A stretch of DNA of 64,000 bases from Nocardia otitidiscaviarum NBRC 14405 (GCF_000308635.1 NZ_BAGD01000039.1:31783-95782); one strand, 5' to 3'. Positions 25,145 through 34,221 are shown, numbered from the stretch's first letter. Notes: generated by a model from the sequence alone, not told the origin. Translations and numbers: made by a program.

Positions 25145-25435
25145 CTAGGCCACCAGGTCCGCGTATTCCGGATTCTCGGCGATGAACTTCTCCACGTACC
25201 AGCAGGTCGGAATAATGCTGAATCCGGCCTCGCGGGAGTCGCGCAGCGCGAATTCCACCACCTGCGACGCCACCTTGCGTCCCCGGAATTCCGGGAAGGT
25301 CAGCGTGTGCTGGAAATCGCGGACCCGCACGTCCCCGTCCACGCGTTCGGCGTAGTCGGCGTAGCCCGCGAGGGTGTCGTCGAGATAGATCTCGTAGCGG
25401 GTGGCCGCGACATTGTGTTCGAGCCTGGTGGTCAT
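25145..25435 (-). CDS. NATD1/YjdJ-type GNAT acetyltransferase
   Basis: This 96-residue minimal GNAT protein has the signature HTLTFPEFRGRKVASQVVEF (acetyl-CoA loop, residues about 43-62) and ends with IPTCWYVEKFIAENPEY, as in the NATD1/YjdJ group. These are very small N-acetyltransferases of unclear substrate. The ATG at 25435 starts just upstream of a beta-strand-rich N-terminus. Confidence 0.88.
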   Translation of the reverse strand: MTTRLEHNVAATRYEIYLDDTLAGYADYAERVDGDVRVRDFQHTLTFPEFRGRKVASQVVEFALRDSREAGFSIIPTCWYVEKFIAENPEYADLVA

Positions 25436-25486
25436 GTTCGAGTGAACTCCCTTGTGACGAGGATTGTTCCGACGGCCCGGAACGGA

Positions 25487-26866
25487 CTAGAGGACGGCTC
25501 CGGGGTTGAGGATGCCGTGCGGGTCGAGGGCGTGTTTGATGCGGCGGGTCAGGTCCATGACCTCGGGGCCGACCTGGTCGGGCAGCCATGCCTTCTTCAG
25601 GCGGCCGACGCCGTGTTCGCCGGTGATGGTGCCGCCGAGCGCGATGGCGAGGTCCATGATCTCTCCGAAGGCCAGGTGGGCGCGTTCGGTTTCGTCGGGG
25701 TTGTTCGGGTCGTGCACGATGAGCGGGTGGGTGTTGCCGTCGCCGGCGTGGGCGATGACCGAGACCAGCACCTGACGGCGGGCGGCGATGTCGGCGATAC
25801 CCGTGACGAGGTCGCCCAAACGCGGTAGCGGGACGCCGACGTCCTCGAGCAGCAGCGGGCCTTTGCGTTCCACGGCGGGGATGGCGAAGCGGCGTGCGGC
25901 GCAGAAGGCTTCGCCTTCGTCGGGGTCGTCGGTGCGGAAGGCTTCGGTGGCTCCGGCTTTCTCGCAGGCGGTGAGCATGAGGTCGGCCTCGTGTCCGGCG
26001 TGCTCGCCGGGGGCGTCGGAGCGGGCGACCAGCAGTCCGGCGGCGTCGCGGTCCAGGCCCATGCGTAGTTCGTCCTCGACGGCGTTGACGGCGACGGAGT
26101 CCATGAACTCGAGCATGGAGGGCCGCAGCGTGCCGGTGATGGCGAGGATGGCCTCGGTGGCGGCGGTGAGGGTGGGGAAGGTGGCCACCACGGTGGACTG
26201 TGGGGGTTGGGCGGGCAGCAGCCGCAGGGTGAGTTCGGTGATGATGCCGAGGGTGCCCTCGCTGCCGACGAACAGCTTGGTCAGCGACAGTCCGGCGGAG
26301 TCCTTCAAGCGGGGTCCGCCCAGGCGTGCGATGGTGCCGTCGGCGAGGACGACTTCCATGCCGAGGATGTAGTCGGTGGTGACGCCGTATTTCACACAGC
26401 ACAGGCCCCCGGCGTTGGTGGCGGCATTGCCGCCGATGGAGCAGATCTCGAACGAGGACGGGTCGGGTGGGTACCACAGGCCGTGTTCGGCGGCGGCGCG
26501 TTTGACCTCGGCGTTGAGTAGTCCGGGTTGGGTCACGGCGGTGCGGGTGACGGTGTCGACGGTGATGGCCCGCATGCGTTCGGTGCTCAGCAGCAGTGCG
26601 CCGTGCTGGGCGGTGGCTCCGCCGGAGAGTCCGGTGCCCGCCCCGCGCGGTACCACCGGCACCCGGTGTTGGTGGGCCCAGCCCATGATGGTGGCCACCT
26701 GTGCGGTCTCGGTGGGGCGGAGGAGGGCCAGGGCGACGCCGGCGTCGGGGTCCAGGGCCCGGTCCTGGCGGTAGCCGCCCAGGACGTCGGGATCGGTGAC
26801 CACCATGCCGTCGGGCAGCAGAGCGCGAAGCGAATCGAGATCGGGGGCAGAGCTGTGCGGGTCCAC
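25487..26866 (-). CDS. FAD-linked oxidase (GlcD / D-lactate dehydrogenase type)
   Basis: This 459-residue flavoprotein has an N-terminal FAD-binding PCMH domain (VPVVPRGAGTGLSGGA; SSFEICSIGGNAATNAGG) and a C-terminal FAD-oxidase cap with HAGDGNTHP and GGTITGEHGVG. It oxidises a 2-hydroxy acid such as glycolate or D-lactate; which one cannot be told. GTG at 26866 is used because TAGTTT lies exactly 7 bases upstream. No GlcE/GlcF partner lies nearby, which favours a single-subunit D-lactate-type enzyme. Confidence 0.88.
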   Translation of the reverse strand: MDPHSSAPDLDSLRALLPDGMVVTDPDVLGGYRQDRALDPDAGVALALLRPTETAQVATIMGWAHQHRVPVVPRGAGTGLSGGATAQHGALLLSTERMRAITVDTVTRTAVTQPGLLNAEVKRAAAEHGLWYPPDPSSFEICSIGGNAATNAGGLCCVKYGVTTDYILGMEVVLADGTIARLGGPRLKDSAGLSLTKLFVGSEGTLGIITELTLRLLPAQPPQSTVVATFPTLTAATEAILAITGTLRPSMLEFMDSVAVNAVEDELRMGLDRDAAGLLVARSDAPGEHAGHEADLMLTACEKAGATEAFRTDDPDEGEAFCAARRFAIPAVERKGPLLLEDVGVPLPRLGDLVTGIADIAARRQVLVSVIAHAGDGNTHPLIVHDPNNPDETERAHLAFGEIMDLAIALGGTITGEHGVGRLKKAWLPDQVGPEVMDLTRRIKHALDPHGILNPGAVL

Positions 26867-26873
26867 AGTGGAG

Positions 26874-26879
26874 AAACTA
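26874..26879 (-). promoter_or_regulatory. FAD-oxidase -10 element, leaderless
   Basis: TAGTTT on the minus strand ends 7 bases before the GTG at 26866. Confidence 0.5.
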
Positions 26880-26952
26880 CGTGGCGAGCGCGCGGATGTG
26901 GGGAACCGGTCCCATGTCCATGCTCCTCGTCCGGCCGGTGGCGCGGGCGCAG

Positions 26953-26958
26953 TACACT
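26953..26958 (+). promoter_or_regulatory. -10 element of the GroES-like gene, leaderless
   Basis: TACACT ends 7 bases before the GTG at 26966, the same hexamer and spacing as at accD5. Confidence 0.5.
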
Positions 26959-26965
26959 GCGGGCC

Positions 26966-27286
26966 GTGTCCGATCCCAAGCTCGAAATCCAAATGCTGCA
27001 CGACCGCGTCATGGTCAAGATCAATCAGGACGCGGGGGAGCGGCGCAGCAGCGGGGGCATTCTGATCCCGGCGACCGCGCAGGTCGCCAAGCGGCTGTCT
27101 TGGGGTGAGGTGTGCGGCGTGGGTTCGCACGTGCGCGCGGTGAGCGTCGGCGACCAGGTGCTCTTCGGGGCCGAGGATCAGTACGAGGTGGAGATCCAGG
27201 GGCAGGCGTACTACGTGCTGCGGGAACGGGACCTGCACGCCGTGGCGAACGAGCGCCCGGAGCACGGCACCGGTCTATACCTCTAG
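26966..27286 (+). CDS. GroES-like (Cpn10 family) protein
   Basis: This 106-residue protein has the Cpn10 fold signature: LHDRVMVKINQ at the N-terminus, the mobile-loop-like RRSSGGILIP, then GVGSHVRAVSVGDQVLFG and EIQGQAYYVLRERDLHAV. It differs from canonical GroES in its loop and tail, and no groEL is adjacent, so it is probably an accessory or specialised co-chaperonin. It is divergent from the FAD oxidase, and both starts look leaderless. Confidence 0.75.
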   Translation: MSDPKLEIQMLHDRVMVKINQDAGERRSSGGILIPATAQVAKRLSWGEVCGVGSHVRAVSVGDQVLFGAEDQYEVEIQGQAYYVLRERDLHAVANERPEHGTGLYL

Positions 27287-27427
27287 CCGCCGATACCGCC
27301 AGCCCACTTGCGCGCCACCCGCTTGCGTCCGATTCGCCGCATTCTTGGCAACTGTTAACCAAACATTCGCCATCGCGCGGGCGTGCGCGATTGCTCCGGC
27401 CATCGGCGTCGGCCAGCATCCGATCCC

Positions 27428-29131
27428 ATGTCGCGCAATCGCCTGAACCCGGCCGGAGATATCCCCGATACCGGCATACCCGAGCCGCTCGCCGCTGGCA
27501 TGACCATGGCCGAGCAGTACGAATGGCATCGGAGCTATCTGCGGCGGCACGCGGTCTCGCGGCGCGGCTTCCTGCGCGGGTCGGCGGCGGCCGCCGCGGT
27601 GGCGGCGGCGGGCGCGTCACCGTTCGGGGCGCGCGCCTACGCCGAGGAGGCGCGGCTGGGGGTGGGCGGCCTGCACGTCGGATATGGCGCGGACGCGGCG
27701 AGCCAGCTGCGATTCGCCGCGCAGCTGTCCCGGAATCCACACGGGGCCAAGGTATTTCTCGACCACGGGACGACACCGGCACTGGGGGCGAGCATCGAGG
27801 CCGAGGTGCGCAACCTGGTCACCCAGATTCCGAGCAGCGACGGGGGAGTGCTGGCCGCCGAACAGTTCTACGTGCACGCGCCCGTGGACGGACTGCCGGG
27901 CCGGATGCCGCACTTCTACCGCTGGCGCACCTCGGACGGCTTCGTCGGCGACATCCGCTCGGCCGCCACCGCCATGCCCACGGCGCGAGCGGCGGTGCTG
28001 CCCTTCCGCTTCACCATGATGGGTGACCAGGGAGCCGATGAAACGCCCTCGCAGCCAGCGGGTCTCGCGCCCGGTGACTACGACGACATGTACTACAAGG
28101 CCGACAACGATCCCACGGTGCGACACGCGGACAATATCGTTCGCCAGATCGCCGCCGCCCGACCGGATTTCCACGTGCTCGCCGGAGACATCGCCTACGC
28201 CGACCCCTCGGGTGCTGGTAAGCGGGCGCAGTTCGTCCCATCGGGCGGCAAGCCCGCCGGCGGTTTCGACAAGTTCAACCCGTACGTGTGGGACGTGTAC
28301 CTGGGCGCGATCGAGGCCAGCGCCGCCACCACGCCGTGGATGTTCGCCACCGGCAATCACGACATGGAGGCCGCCTACGACACCCGCGGCTACGGCGGAC
28401 ACCTTGCGCGCCTGGACTTTCCGGGCAACGGACCCGCCGGGTGTCCCTCGGCCTACTCGTTCACCTACGGCAATGTGGCGGTGCTGTCACTGGACGCCAA
28501 TGACATCTCCTACGAGATCAAGGCCAATACCGGCTACTCCGGCGGTGCGCAGACCGGTTGGGTGGAGCGCACTCTCGCGTCCTATCGTGCCGACCGAAAT
28601 ATCGACTTCATCGTCTGCTTCTTCCATCACTGCGCCTACTCCACCACCGAGGCGCACGCCAGCGATGGCGGCGTGCGCGATGCCTGGTGCGCTCTGTTCG
28701 ACCGCTACCAGGTGGATCTGGTGCTCCAGGGCCACAATCACGTCTTCGAGCGCACCGACCCCATTCGCGGCGGCGCGGCCACCCGGGTGGCCGCCGACCG
28801 CGACATCGTCTATCCGGAGACCGACGGCACCGTTTATTACACCGTCGGTGGCGGCGGGCGACCCCGCTACGAATTCCAGCCCGGCTCCCGGGAGTCCTAC
28901 CGCGGCAACGAGCTTCCCGACACCACGGTGCCGAACAGCTACGTCTGGACCGCGGACGGCGGCAAGCGCGACGAAGCGGCACCCTGGTCCCGGGTCCGCT
29001 TCCGCAACTACTCGTTCATCCAGGTGGATGTGCGCCCCGGCTTCTTCGCCAGCGAGATGGACGTGGTCGCCGTCGACGAGTACGGCCGCGAATTCGACAA
29101 GCTGACCTATCGCCGCCAGGTCCGCCCGTAA
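27428..29131 (+). CDS. Tat-exported purple-acid-phosphatase-type metallophosphoesterase
   Basis: This 567-residue protein has a Tat signal with SRRGFLRGS at about residue 43 followed by an Ala-rich hydrophobic stretch and an AYA cleavage region; the n-region before the twin Arg is unusually long. An N-terminal fibronectin-like part leads to the catalytic domain with the five metal-site motifs MGDQG, GDIAYAD, GNHD, FFHHCAYST and GHNHVFER. It should release phosphate from organic phosphates outside the membrane. No signal for phosphate regulation is recognised. Confidence 0.9.
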   Translation: MSRNRLNPAGDIPDTGIPEPLAAGMTMAEQYEWHRSYLRRHAVSRRGFLRGSAAAAAVAAAGASPFGARAYAEEARLGVGGLHVGYGADAASQLRFAAQLSRNPHGAKVFLDHGTTPALGASIEAEVRNLVTQIPSSDGGVLAAEQFYVHAPVDGLPGRMPHFYRWRTSDGFVGDIRSAATAMPTARAAVLPFRFTMMGDQGADETPSQPAGLAPGDYDDMYYKADNDPTVRHADNIVRQIAAARPDFHVLAGDIAYADPSGAGKRAQFVPSGGKPAGGFDKFNPYVWDVYLGAIEASAATTPWMFATGNHDMEAAYDTRGYGGHLARLDFPGNGPAGCPSAYSFTYGNVAVLSLDANDISYEIKANTGYSGGAQTGWVERTLASYRADRNIDFIVCFFHHCAYSTTEAHASDGGVRDAWCALFDRYQVDLVLQGHNHVFERTDPIRGGAATRVAADRDIVYPETDGTVYYTVGGGGRPRYEFQPGSRESYRGNELPDTTVPNSYVWTADGGKRDEAAPWSRVRFRNYSFIQVDVRPGFFASEMDVVAVDEYGREFDKLTYRRQVRP

Positions 29132-29137
29132 CGCCGA

Positions 29138-29168
29138 AAGGCCCGTATCCCCTGGGGGTACGGGCCTT
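29138..29168. terminator. Bidirectional terminator between phosphatase and pntB
   Basis: AAGGCCCGTA (29138-29147) pairs with TACGGGCCTT (29159-29168), and the inner TCCCC/GGGGG extends the stem. It lies between the two convergent stops and can serve both strands. Confidence 0.75.
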
Positions 29169-29187
29169 CCGACGGATCGCGGTCGAA

Positions 29188-30606
29188 CTACAGTGCCTTG
29201 AGTTCCTCGGTGACCTCACCGACGGACTTCTTGGCATCGCCGAACAGCATGGAGGTGTGGTCGGCGTAGAACAGCGGGTTGTCGATACCGGCGAAGCCGG
29301 AGTTCATCGAGCGCTTGAGCACGATGACGCTCTTGGCCTTGTCGACATCGAGCACCGGCATGCCGTAGATCGGCGAGGCGGAGTCCTCGCGGGCGGCCGG
29401 GTTGGTGACATCGTTCGCGCCGATGACCAGGGCGACGTCGGTGCGGCCGAATTCGCCGTTGATGTCGTCCATTTCCTTCATGGCGTCGTAGGACACCTCG
29501 GCCTCGGCCAGCAGCACGTTCATATGGCCGGGCATGCGCCCGGCGACCGGGTGGATGGCGTACTTGACCTCGACGCCCTTGGCCTCGAGCAGGGCCGCCA
29601 TCTCCTTGACCGCGTGCTGGGCCTGGGCCACCGCCATACCGTAGCCGGGCACCACGATGACCTGGTTGGCGTAGGCCATCTGGATGGCGGCGTCGGCGGC
29701 GCTGGTGGCCTTGGCCTGCTTCTGCTCACCGCCGGACGCGCCGGGAGCCGTTCCGCCACCGCCGAATCCGCCCGCCACGATGGCGGGGATGGACCGGTTC
29801 ATGGCCTTGGCCATGAGGTTGGTCAGGATGGTGCCGGACGCGCCGACGATCATGCCCGCCACGATCATGGCGGTGTTGTTGAGCGCCAGACCCGCCGCGG
29901 CGGCCGACAGGCCGGTCAGCGCGTTGAGCAGCGAGATGACCACGGGCATGTCCGCGCCGCCGATGGGCAGCACCACCATGAGGCCGAGCACGCCCGCCAG
30001 CACCAGCACGGCGACCATCCACCAGCCCGACGCACCGCCGTCGGCGGCGGAGATGCCGATGACGGCCGCGGCGACAATGGATCCGGCCAGCAGCAGCAGG
30101 TTCAGCGGCTGCTGTAGTCGGCCGATGCCGATGGGCTTGCCGGGCAGGATCTCCTGCAGCTTGCCGAAGGCGATGAGCGAGCCCCAGAACGACACCGAAC
30201 CGATGATCGCCGCGAACAGCGAGCCGATCACGATGTGCACGGTGGGTTCCTCACCGTGCTTGAAGTTCGAGAAGCCGCTGGTGTCCAGGAATTCCGCCCA
30301 GGCGATGAGGGCGACGGTGCCACCGCCGACGCCGTTGAAGGCGGCGACCAGCTGCGGCATCTCGGTCATCTTGGTGAACTTGGCCGGGGGCACACCCAGC
30401 ACCACGCCGACGATCAGACCGGCGGCGATGATGATCCAGTTGCCGGTGTCGCGCACCGCGATCAGGGTGGCGGCCACGGCGAGGGCCATACCGACCGCGG
30501 CGATCCAGTTGCCGCGCACCGCCGTCTTCGGGCCGGTCAGGCCCATCAGGCCGTAGATGAACAGCGAGAAGGCGATGATGTAGAGGATATTGACCAGATT
30601 GTCCAT
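29188..30606 (-). CDS. pntB: NAD(P) transhydrogenase subunit beta
   Basis: This 472-residue subunit has about eight transmembrane helices (residues 1-260) with LVAAFNGVGGGTVALIAWAEF near 85-105, then the NADP(H)-binding domain III with VPGYGMAVAQAQH (about 323) and DVTNPAAREDSASPIYGMPV. With PntAA/PntAB it uses the proton gradient to transfer hydride from NADH to NADP+, supplying NADPH. It is the last gene of the operon, 3 bp after pntAB. Confidence 0.96.
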   Translation of the reverse strand: MDNLVNILYIIAFSLFIYGLMGLTGPKTAVRGNWIAAVGMALAVAATLIAVRDTGNWIIIAAGLIVGVVLGVPPAKFTKMTEMPQLVAAFNGVGGGTVALIAWAEFLDTSGFSNFKHGEEPTVHIVIGSLFAAIIGSVSFWGSLIAFGKLQEILPGKPIGIGRLQQPLNLLLLAGSIVAAAVIGISAADGGASGWWMVAVLVLAGVLGLMVVLPIGGADMPVVISLLNALTGLSAAAAGLALNNTAMIVAGMIVGASGTILTNLMAKAMNRSIPAIVAGGFGGGGTAPGASGGEQKQAKATSAADAAIQMAYANQVIVVPGYGMAVAQAQHAVKEMAALLEAKGVEVKYAIHPVAGRMPGHMNVLLAEAEVSYDAMKEMDDINGEFGRTDVALVIGANDVTNPAAREDSASPIYGMPVLDVDKAKSVIVLKRSMNSGFAGIDNPLFYADHTSMLFGDAKKSVGEVTEELKAL

Positions 30607-30609
30607 GGC

Positions 30610-30927
30610 TTACTTACCCGCCTTCTCCTGCGCAGCGGGCTTCTTGCCCTTGAACATGCCGAGCATGCGGTCGGTCACCACGAAACCGCCGATGACGTTC
30701 AGGGTTCCGAAGACCACGGCGACGAACAGGATGATCTGCATCCCGATCGAGGGATCCTCCACCTTGCCCAGCACGACCAGCGCGCCCAGCACGACGATGC
30801 CGTGAATGGCGTTGGTGCCGGACATGAGCGGCGTGTGCAGGGTGTTGGGCACCTTGGAGATGACGGCGAAGCCCACGAATCCGGACAGCACCAGGATCGC
30901 GATATTCGCGAGAAGTTCGGTGTACAT
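30610..30927 (-). CDS. pntAB: NAD(P) transhydrogenase subunit alpha part 2
   Basis: This 105-residue protein has three transmembrane helices (NIAILVLSGFVGFAVISKVP; GIVVLGALVVLG; IILFVAVVFGTLNVIGGFVV). It is the membrane part of the split alpha subunit and forms the proton channel with PntB. Its ATG shares one base with the pntAA stop, so translation is coupled. Confidence 0.95.
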   Translation of the reverse strand: MYTELLANIAILVLSGFVGFAVISKVPNTLHTPLMSGTNAIHGIVVLGALVVLGKVEDPSIGMQIILFVAVVFGTLNVIGGFVVTDRMLGMFKGKKPAAQEKAGK

Positions 30928-32045
30928 CAGGCATCAACCTCACGCGTGACGCAGGAATCCGCCAGCACCTGGTCCTCGAAATCCGGTTGCAGCGCACCGT
31001 CTTTCAGCATGAGTTCCAGGAGTGCGGAGATGTTCTTGGAGTACAGCTCGCTGGCGTGCTCCGGCATGGTGGCGGGCAGGTTCAGCGGCGAGCAGATGGT
31101 GACATCGTGCTTGACCACGGTCTTACCGGGTTCGGTGAGCTCGCAGTTGCCGCCGGTCTCACCGGCGAGGTCCACGATCACACTGCCGGGCTTCATGCCC
31201 TCCACGGCGGCGGCGGTGACCAGGCGCGGCGCGGGACGGCCCGGCACCAGCGCGGTGGTGATGACCACGTCGAAGCCCTTGATGGCGTCCTCGAGCGCCT
31301 GCTGCTGCTCGGCCTTCTCCTCGTCGGTGAGTTCGCGGGCGTACCCGCCCTCACCGGCGGCGTCGATGCCCAGGTCCAGCCACTGCGAGCCGACCGAACG
31401 CACCTGATCGGCGACCTCGGGGCGCACGTCGTAACCGGTGGTGCGCCCACCCAGGCGCTTGGCGGTGGCCAGCGCCTGCAGACCGGCCACGCCCACGCCC
31501 AGCACCAGCACGGTCGCGGGCTTCACGGTGCCCGCGGCGGTGGTCAGCATGGGGAAGAATCGGGTGGATTCCGACGCGGCCAGCAGCACGGCCTTGTATC
31601 CGGCCACATTCGCCTGCGAGGACAGCGCGTCCATGACCTGGGCGCGCGAGATCCGCGGAATCGCCTCCACCGCGAACGCCTGCACGCCCGCGGCCTTCAG
31701 CGCGTCGATCTTGTTCTCGGCATTGCGCGGGGCCAGGAAGCCGATCAGCGTCTGCCCGGCGGACAGCTTGGCGATCTCGGCGTCATTGGGCGGCGCGACC
31801 TTGACGATCACGTCGGCATTCCACGGATCGCCGATGGTCGCGCCCGCTTCGGTATACAGTTCGTCGGGAATGAGCGCGCCCAGCCCGGCGCCGGACTCGA
31901 CGATCACCTCCACACCCTGCTTGAGCAGTGACGGAATGATCTTCGGCACCAATGCGACGCGTCGTTCGTCCGTGTTCGTCTCGCGAACCACGCCGACGCG
32001 CGCACCGCGGGGCGCATCGTGCTGTGCGCTCTGCGTTGTGTCCAC
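30927..32045 (-). CDS. pntAA: NAD(P) transhydrogenase subunit alpha part 1
   Basis: This 372-residue soluble domain I binds NAD(H), with the Rossmann motif VLVLGVGVAGLQALATAKRLGG at about residues 174-195 and the RVALVP N-terminal segment of the alanine dehydrogenase/PntA family. The GTG at 32045 has GAAGGA about 10 bases upstream. The three subunits form one operon; the 259-bp divergent gap to the HIT gene carries two good inverted repeats. Confidence 0.95.
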   Translation of the reverse strand: MDTTQSAQHDAPRGARVGVVRETNTDERRVALVPKIIPSLLKQGVEVIVESGAGLGALIPDELYTEAGATIGDPWNADVIVKVAPPNDAEIAKLSAGQTLIGFLAPRNAENKIDALKAAGVQAFAVEAIPRISRAQVMDALSSQANVAGYKAVLLAASESTRFFPMLTTAAGTVKPATVLVLGVGVAGLQALATAKRLGGRTTGYDVRPEVADQVRSVGSQWLDLGIDAAGEGGYARELTDEEKAEQQQALEDAIKGFDVVITTALVPGRPAPRLVTAAAVEGMKPGSVIVDLAGETGGNCELTEPGKTVVKHDVTICSPLNLPATMPEHASELYSKNISALLELMLKDGALQPDFEDQVLADSCVTREVDA

Positions 32046-32085
32046 TTGTCAAACTTCCTTCTCGTGGTGAGGCCGGACCGCCTGC

Positions 32086-32107
32086 GAACTTACCGCGCAG
32101 TAAGTTC
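32086..32107. promoter_or_regulatory. Strong inverted repeat upstream of the pnt operon
   Basis: GAACTTAC (32086-32093) and GTAAGTTC (32100-32107) are perfect arms around the 6-bp spacer CGCGCA. It lies 41 bp upstream of the pntAA start, suiting a TetR-type operator. From memory, pnt genes in M. tuberculosis neighbour a TetR gene; none is adjacent here, so a trans-encoded regulator is likely. Confidence 0.5.
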
Positions 32108-32200
32108 TAGACAATTCTCGCAACCATACCCGGCTCGCGGTGAGCTTAGTGGAGATGGCTGTCACAGTGTGGGGTGAGCGGTGACCAGCGGCAAGTACGC

Positions 32201-32215
32201 ACCTGCCAGGCAGGT
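32201..32215. promoter_or_regulatory. 15-bp palindrome upstream of the HIT gene
   Basis: ACCTGCC-A-GGCAGGT is perfect and is loosely flanked by AAGTA on the left and TACTT on the right. It lies about 77 bp before the HIT -10 and could serve either divergent promoter. Confidence 0.4.
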
Positions 32216-32291
32216 TGCTTACTTTCGGGTGTGCCAGCAGGTGAGCGCGTCGCGCCCGCGCCCGGGGGTGTCGCGGCTCACTCTTACGCCG

Positions 32292-32297
32292 TAATCT
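32292..32297 (+). promoter_or_regulatory. HIT-gene -10 element, leaderless
   Basis: TAATCT ends 7 bases before the GTG at 32305. Confidence 0.5.
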
Positions 32298-32304
32298 CAG
32301 CGGG

Positions 32305-32754
32305 GTGAGTGGCTGCATCTTTTGCCGGATCGTGGCGGGCACCGCACCCGCCACCAAGATCCACGAGGACGACACCCTGCTGGCGTTCCTCGATATCCGG
32401 CCCATCACGCGGGGACATACGCTCGTCATCCCGAAATGGCACTCCGGCGACCTGGACAAGCTCGACCCGGCCCTCGGCGCGCGGCTGTTCGCCTTCGGTC
32501 ACCGGCTCGCCAAGGCCATGCGACGCAGCGATCTCCGGGTGGACGGTGCGAACTTGCTGATCAACGACGGCAAGGCCGCCTTCCAGACCGTCGATCACGT
32601 GCATCTGCACGTCGTGCCCAGGCACAGCGGGGACAAACTCAGCTTCGCCAAGGGCCTGCTGCTGCGGCGACCACACGACCGCGACAGCACCGCGGCCGCC
32701 ATTCGCGCCGGACTGGACCGGCTCGCCGACGAGGAGAAGGAAACCAACGCATGA
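32305..32754 (+). CDS. HIT-family nucleotide hydrolase/transferase
   Basis: This 149-residue protein has the histidine triad HVHLHVVPR near residues 98-106 and an N-terminal CIFC pair typical of zinc-containing HIT proteins (Hint/HinT branch). Such enzymes hydrolyse adenosine phosphoramidates or acyl-AMP. The stop overlaps the ATG of the next gene (ATGA). The partner DinB-like protein gives no further clue to the substrate. Confidence 0.9.
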   Translation: MSGCIFCRIVAGTAPATKIHEDDTLLAFLDIRPITRGHTLVIPKWHSGDLDKLDPALGARLFAFGHRLAKAMRRSDLRVDGANLLINDGKAAFQTVDHVHLHVVPRHSGDKLSFAKGLLLRRPHDRDSTAAAIRAGLDRLADEEKETNA

Positions 32755-33572
32755 CCGACACCGTGCCGGACCGGGAGCGGATCACCGCCGATCTGTCCGA
32801 TCAGTGGGACGCGCTCGCCCACCTGGTGGACGGACTCGACGAGGGCGGCTGGCGCACGGCGTCGTCGCTGCCCGGATGGACGGTCTTCGACGTCATCGCC
32901 CACATCATCGGCACCGAATCCATGCTGCTGGGTGAGCTGCCGCCCGAGGCGGACGTGACCGGACTCGAACACGTCCGCAACGAGGTGGGCGCGCTCAACG
33001 AGAAGTGGATCGAATCGCTGCGCCCGCTCTCCGGCGCGGAGCTGATGGTCCGCTACCGCGAGGTCACCGACCGCCGCCGCAAGGCCCTGGCCGCCATGGA
33101 CGACGCGGCGTGGGCCGAACCGGTGCCCTCACCGGTGGGCATGGTGCCCTACGGGCGGTTCATGCGGGTGCGGATCTTCGACTGCTGGATGCACGAACTC
33201 GATATCGCCGACGGCCTGCGGGCATCGGTCGACGAGGGCGGCCCGCGCGCGGAGTCGGCCTTCCCGGAACTCGTGCTCGGCCTCGGCCGCGCCGCGGTCA
33301 AAGGCGCTGGTGCGCCCGATGGTTCGCGCATCACCCTCGAGATCGGCGGCGCCACACCGCATACCGTGCACCTGACGGTGGACGGCGGCCGGGCGCATCA
33401 GGTCGAGGCCCTCGACGGTCCCGCCACCGTGGTCGTCGGCCTGGACTCGGGCCTGTTCGCGCGGCTGCGCGGGGGCCGCACGGACGCGGCGGCGCACGCC
33501 GACGAGATCGCGCTCAGCGGTGACACCGACCTCGGCGACCGCCTGGTGCGCAGCCTGGCGTTCACCATCTGA
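32751..33572 (+). CDS. Mycothiol-dependent maleylpyruvate isomerase/DinB-family protein
   Basis: This 273-residue protein has an N-terminal four-helix metal-binding domain (SLPGWTVFDVIAHIIGTE at about 42-59 with a putative metal His, and CWMHELDIADGL with a second) and a C-terminal SCP2/MDMPI-like domain. The family uses mycothiol or binds metals; the reaction here is unknown. Translation is coupled to the HIT gene, and a peptidase gene follows after 4 bp. Confidence 0.82.
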   Translation: MTDTVPDRERITADLSDQWDALAHLVDGLDEGGWRTASSLPGWTVFDVIAHIIGTESMLLGELPPEADVTGLEHVRNEVGALNEKWIESLRPLSGAELMVRYREVTDRRRKALAAMDDAAWAEPVPSPVGMVPYGRFMRVRIFDCWMHELDIADGLRASVDEGGPRAESAFPELVLGLGRAAVKGAGAPDGSRITLEIGGATPHTVHLTVDGGRAHQVEALDGPATVVVGLDSGLFARLRGGRTDAAAHADEIALSGDTDLGDRLVRSLAFTI

Positions 33573-33576
33573 TTCC

Positions 33577-34221
33577 GTGCGCCTGTTCCTGTCCAGCTAC
33601 CGATTCGGGGCGCACTACGACCGGCTGCTCGAACTGGTCGGCGCGCCGGGGCGGGTGGCGGTGATCGCCAATGCCTGCGATGCCTGGCCCTCGGCGTGGG
33701 CCAGCGCGGTGACCAGCGATCTGGTTCCGCTGCGCCGCTCGGGATTCGAGCCCGAGGTGGTGGACCTGCGCGACTACATGGGCCGCGCCGCGGACCTGGA
33801 GGAGACGCTCGCCGGATTTCCGATGGTATGGGTGCGCGGCGGCAACACCTTCGTGCTGCGCGCCCAATTCGCCCGCAGTGGAGCCGATCTCGCACTCCGG
33901 CGGCTGCTCGACGCGGACGCGCTCGTCTATGCCGGATACAGCGCGGGCGCCTGCGTCATGACCCCGGATCTGCACGGCCTGGAAGCCATGGACGATCCGG
34001 ACGAGGTGCGCACGGCCTGCGGCGGCGATGTGCTGTGGGACGGACTGGGTCTGGTCGACCACCGCATCGTCCCGCATCTGGATTCCCCCACCGATCCCGA
34101 GGGACTGAGCCGGAAACTGTCCCAGGAGTACCGGATCGGCGGTATCGCGCACTGGGCGCTCACCGACGACGACGCGGTGATCGTCGACGGCGAGCGGCTC
34201 GAGGTGCTCGGCGCGGTCTAA
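33577..34221 (+). CDS. Peptidase E-like (S51) protein
   Basis: This 214-residue protein has the S51 layout with MVWVRGGNTFVLR and the nucleophile elbow AGYSAGACVM at about residues 124-133, plus GLGLVDHRIVPHLD carrying a conserved His. Peptidase E cleaves Asp-X dipeptides, and related proteins handle cyanophycin. GTG at 33577 follows the upstream stop by 4 bases, so it belongs to the HIT-MDMPI unit. It overlaps the convergent MFS gene by 4 bp. Confidence 0.85.
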   Translation: MRLFLSSYRFGAHYDRLLELVGAPGRVAVIANACDAWPSAWASAVTSDLVPLRRSGFEPEVVDLRDYMGRAADLEETLAGFPMVWVRGGNTFVLRAQFARSGADLALRRLLDADALVYAGYSAGACVMTPDLHGLEAMDDPDEVRTACGGDVLWDGLGLVDHRIVPHLDSPTDPEGLSRKLSQEYRIGGIAHWALTDDDAVIVDGERLEVLGAV

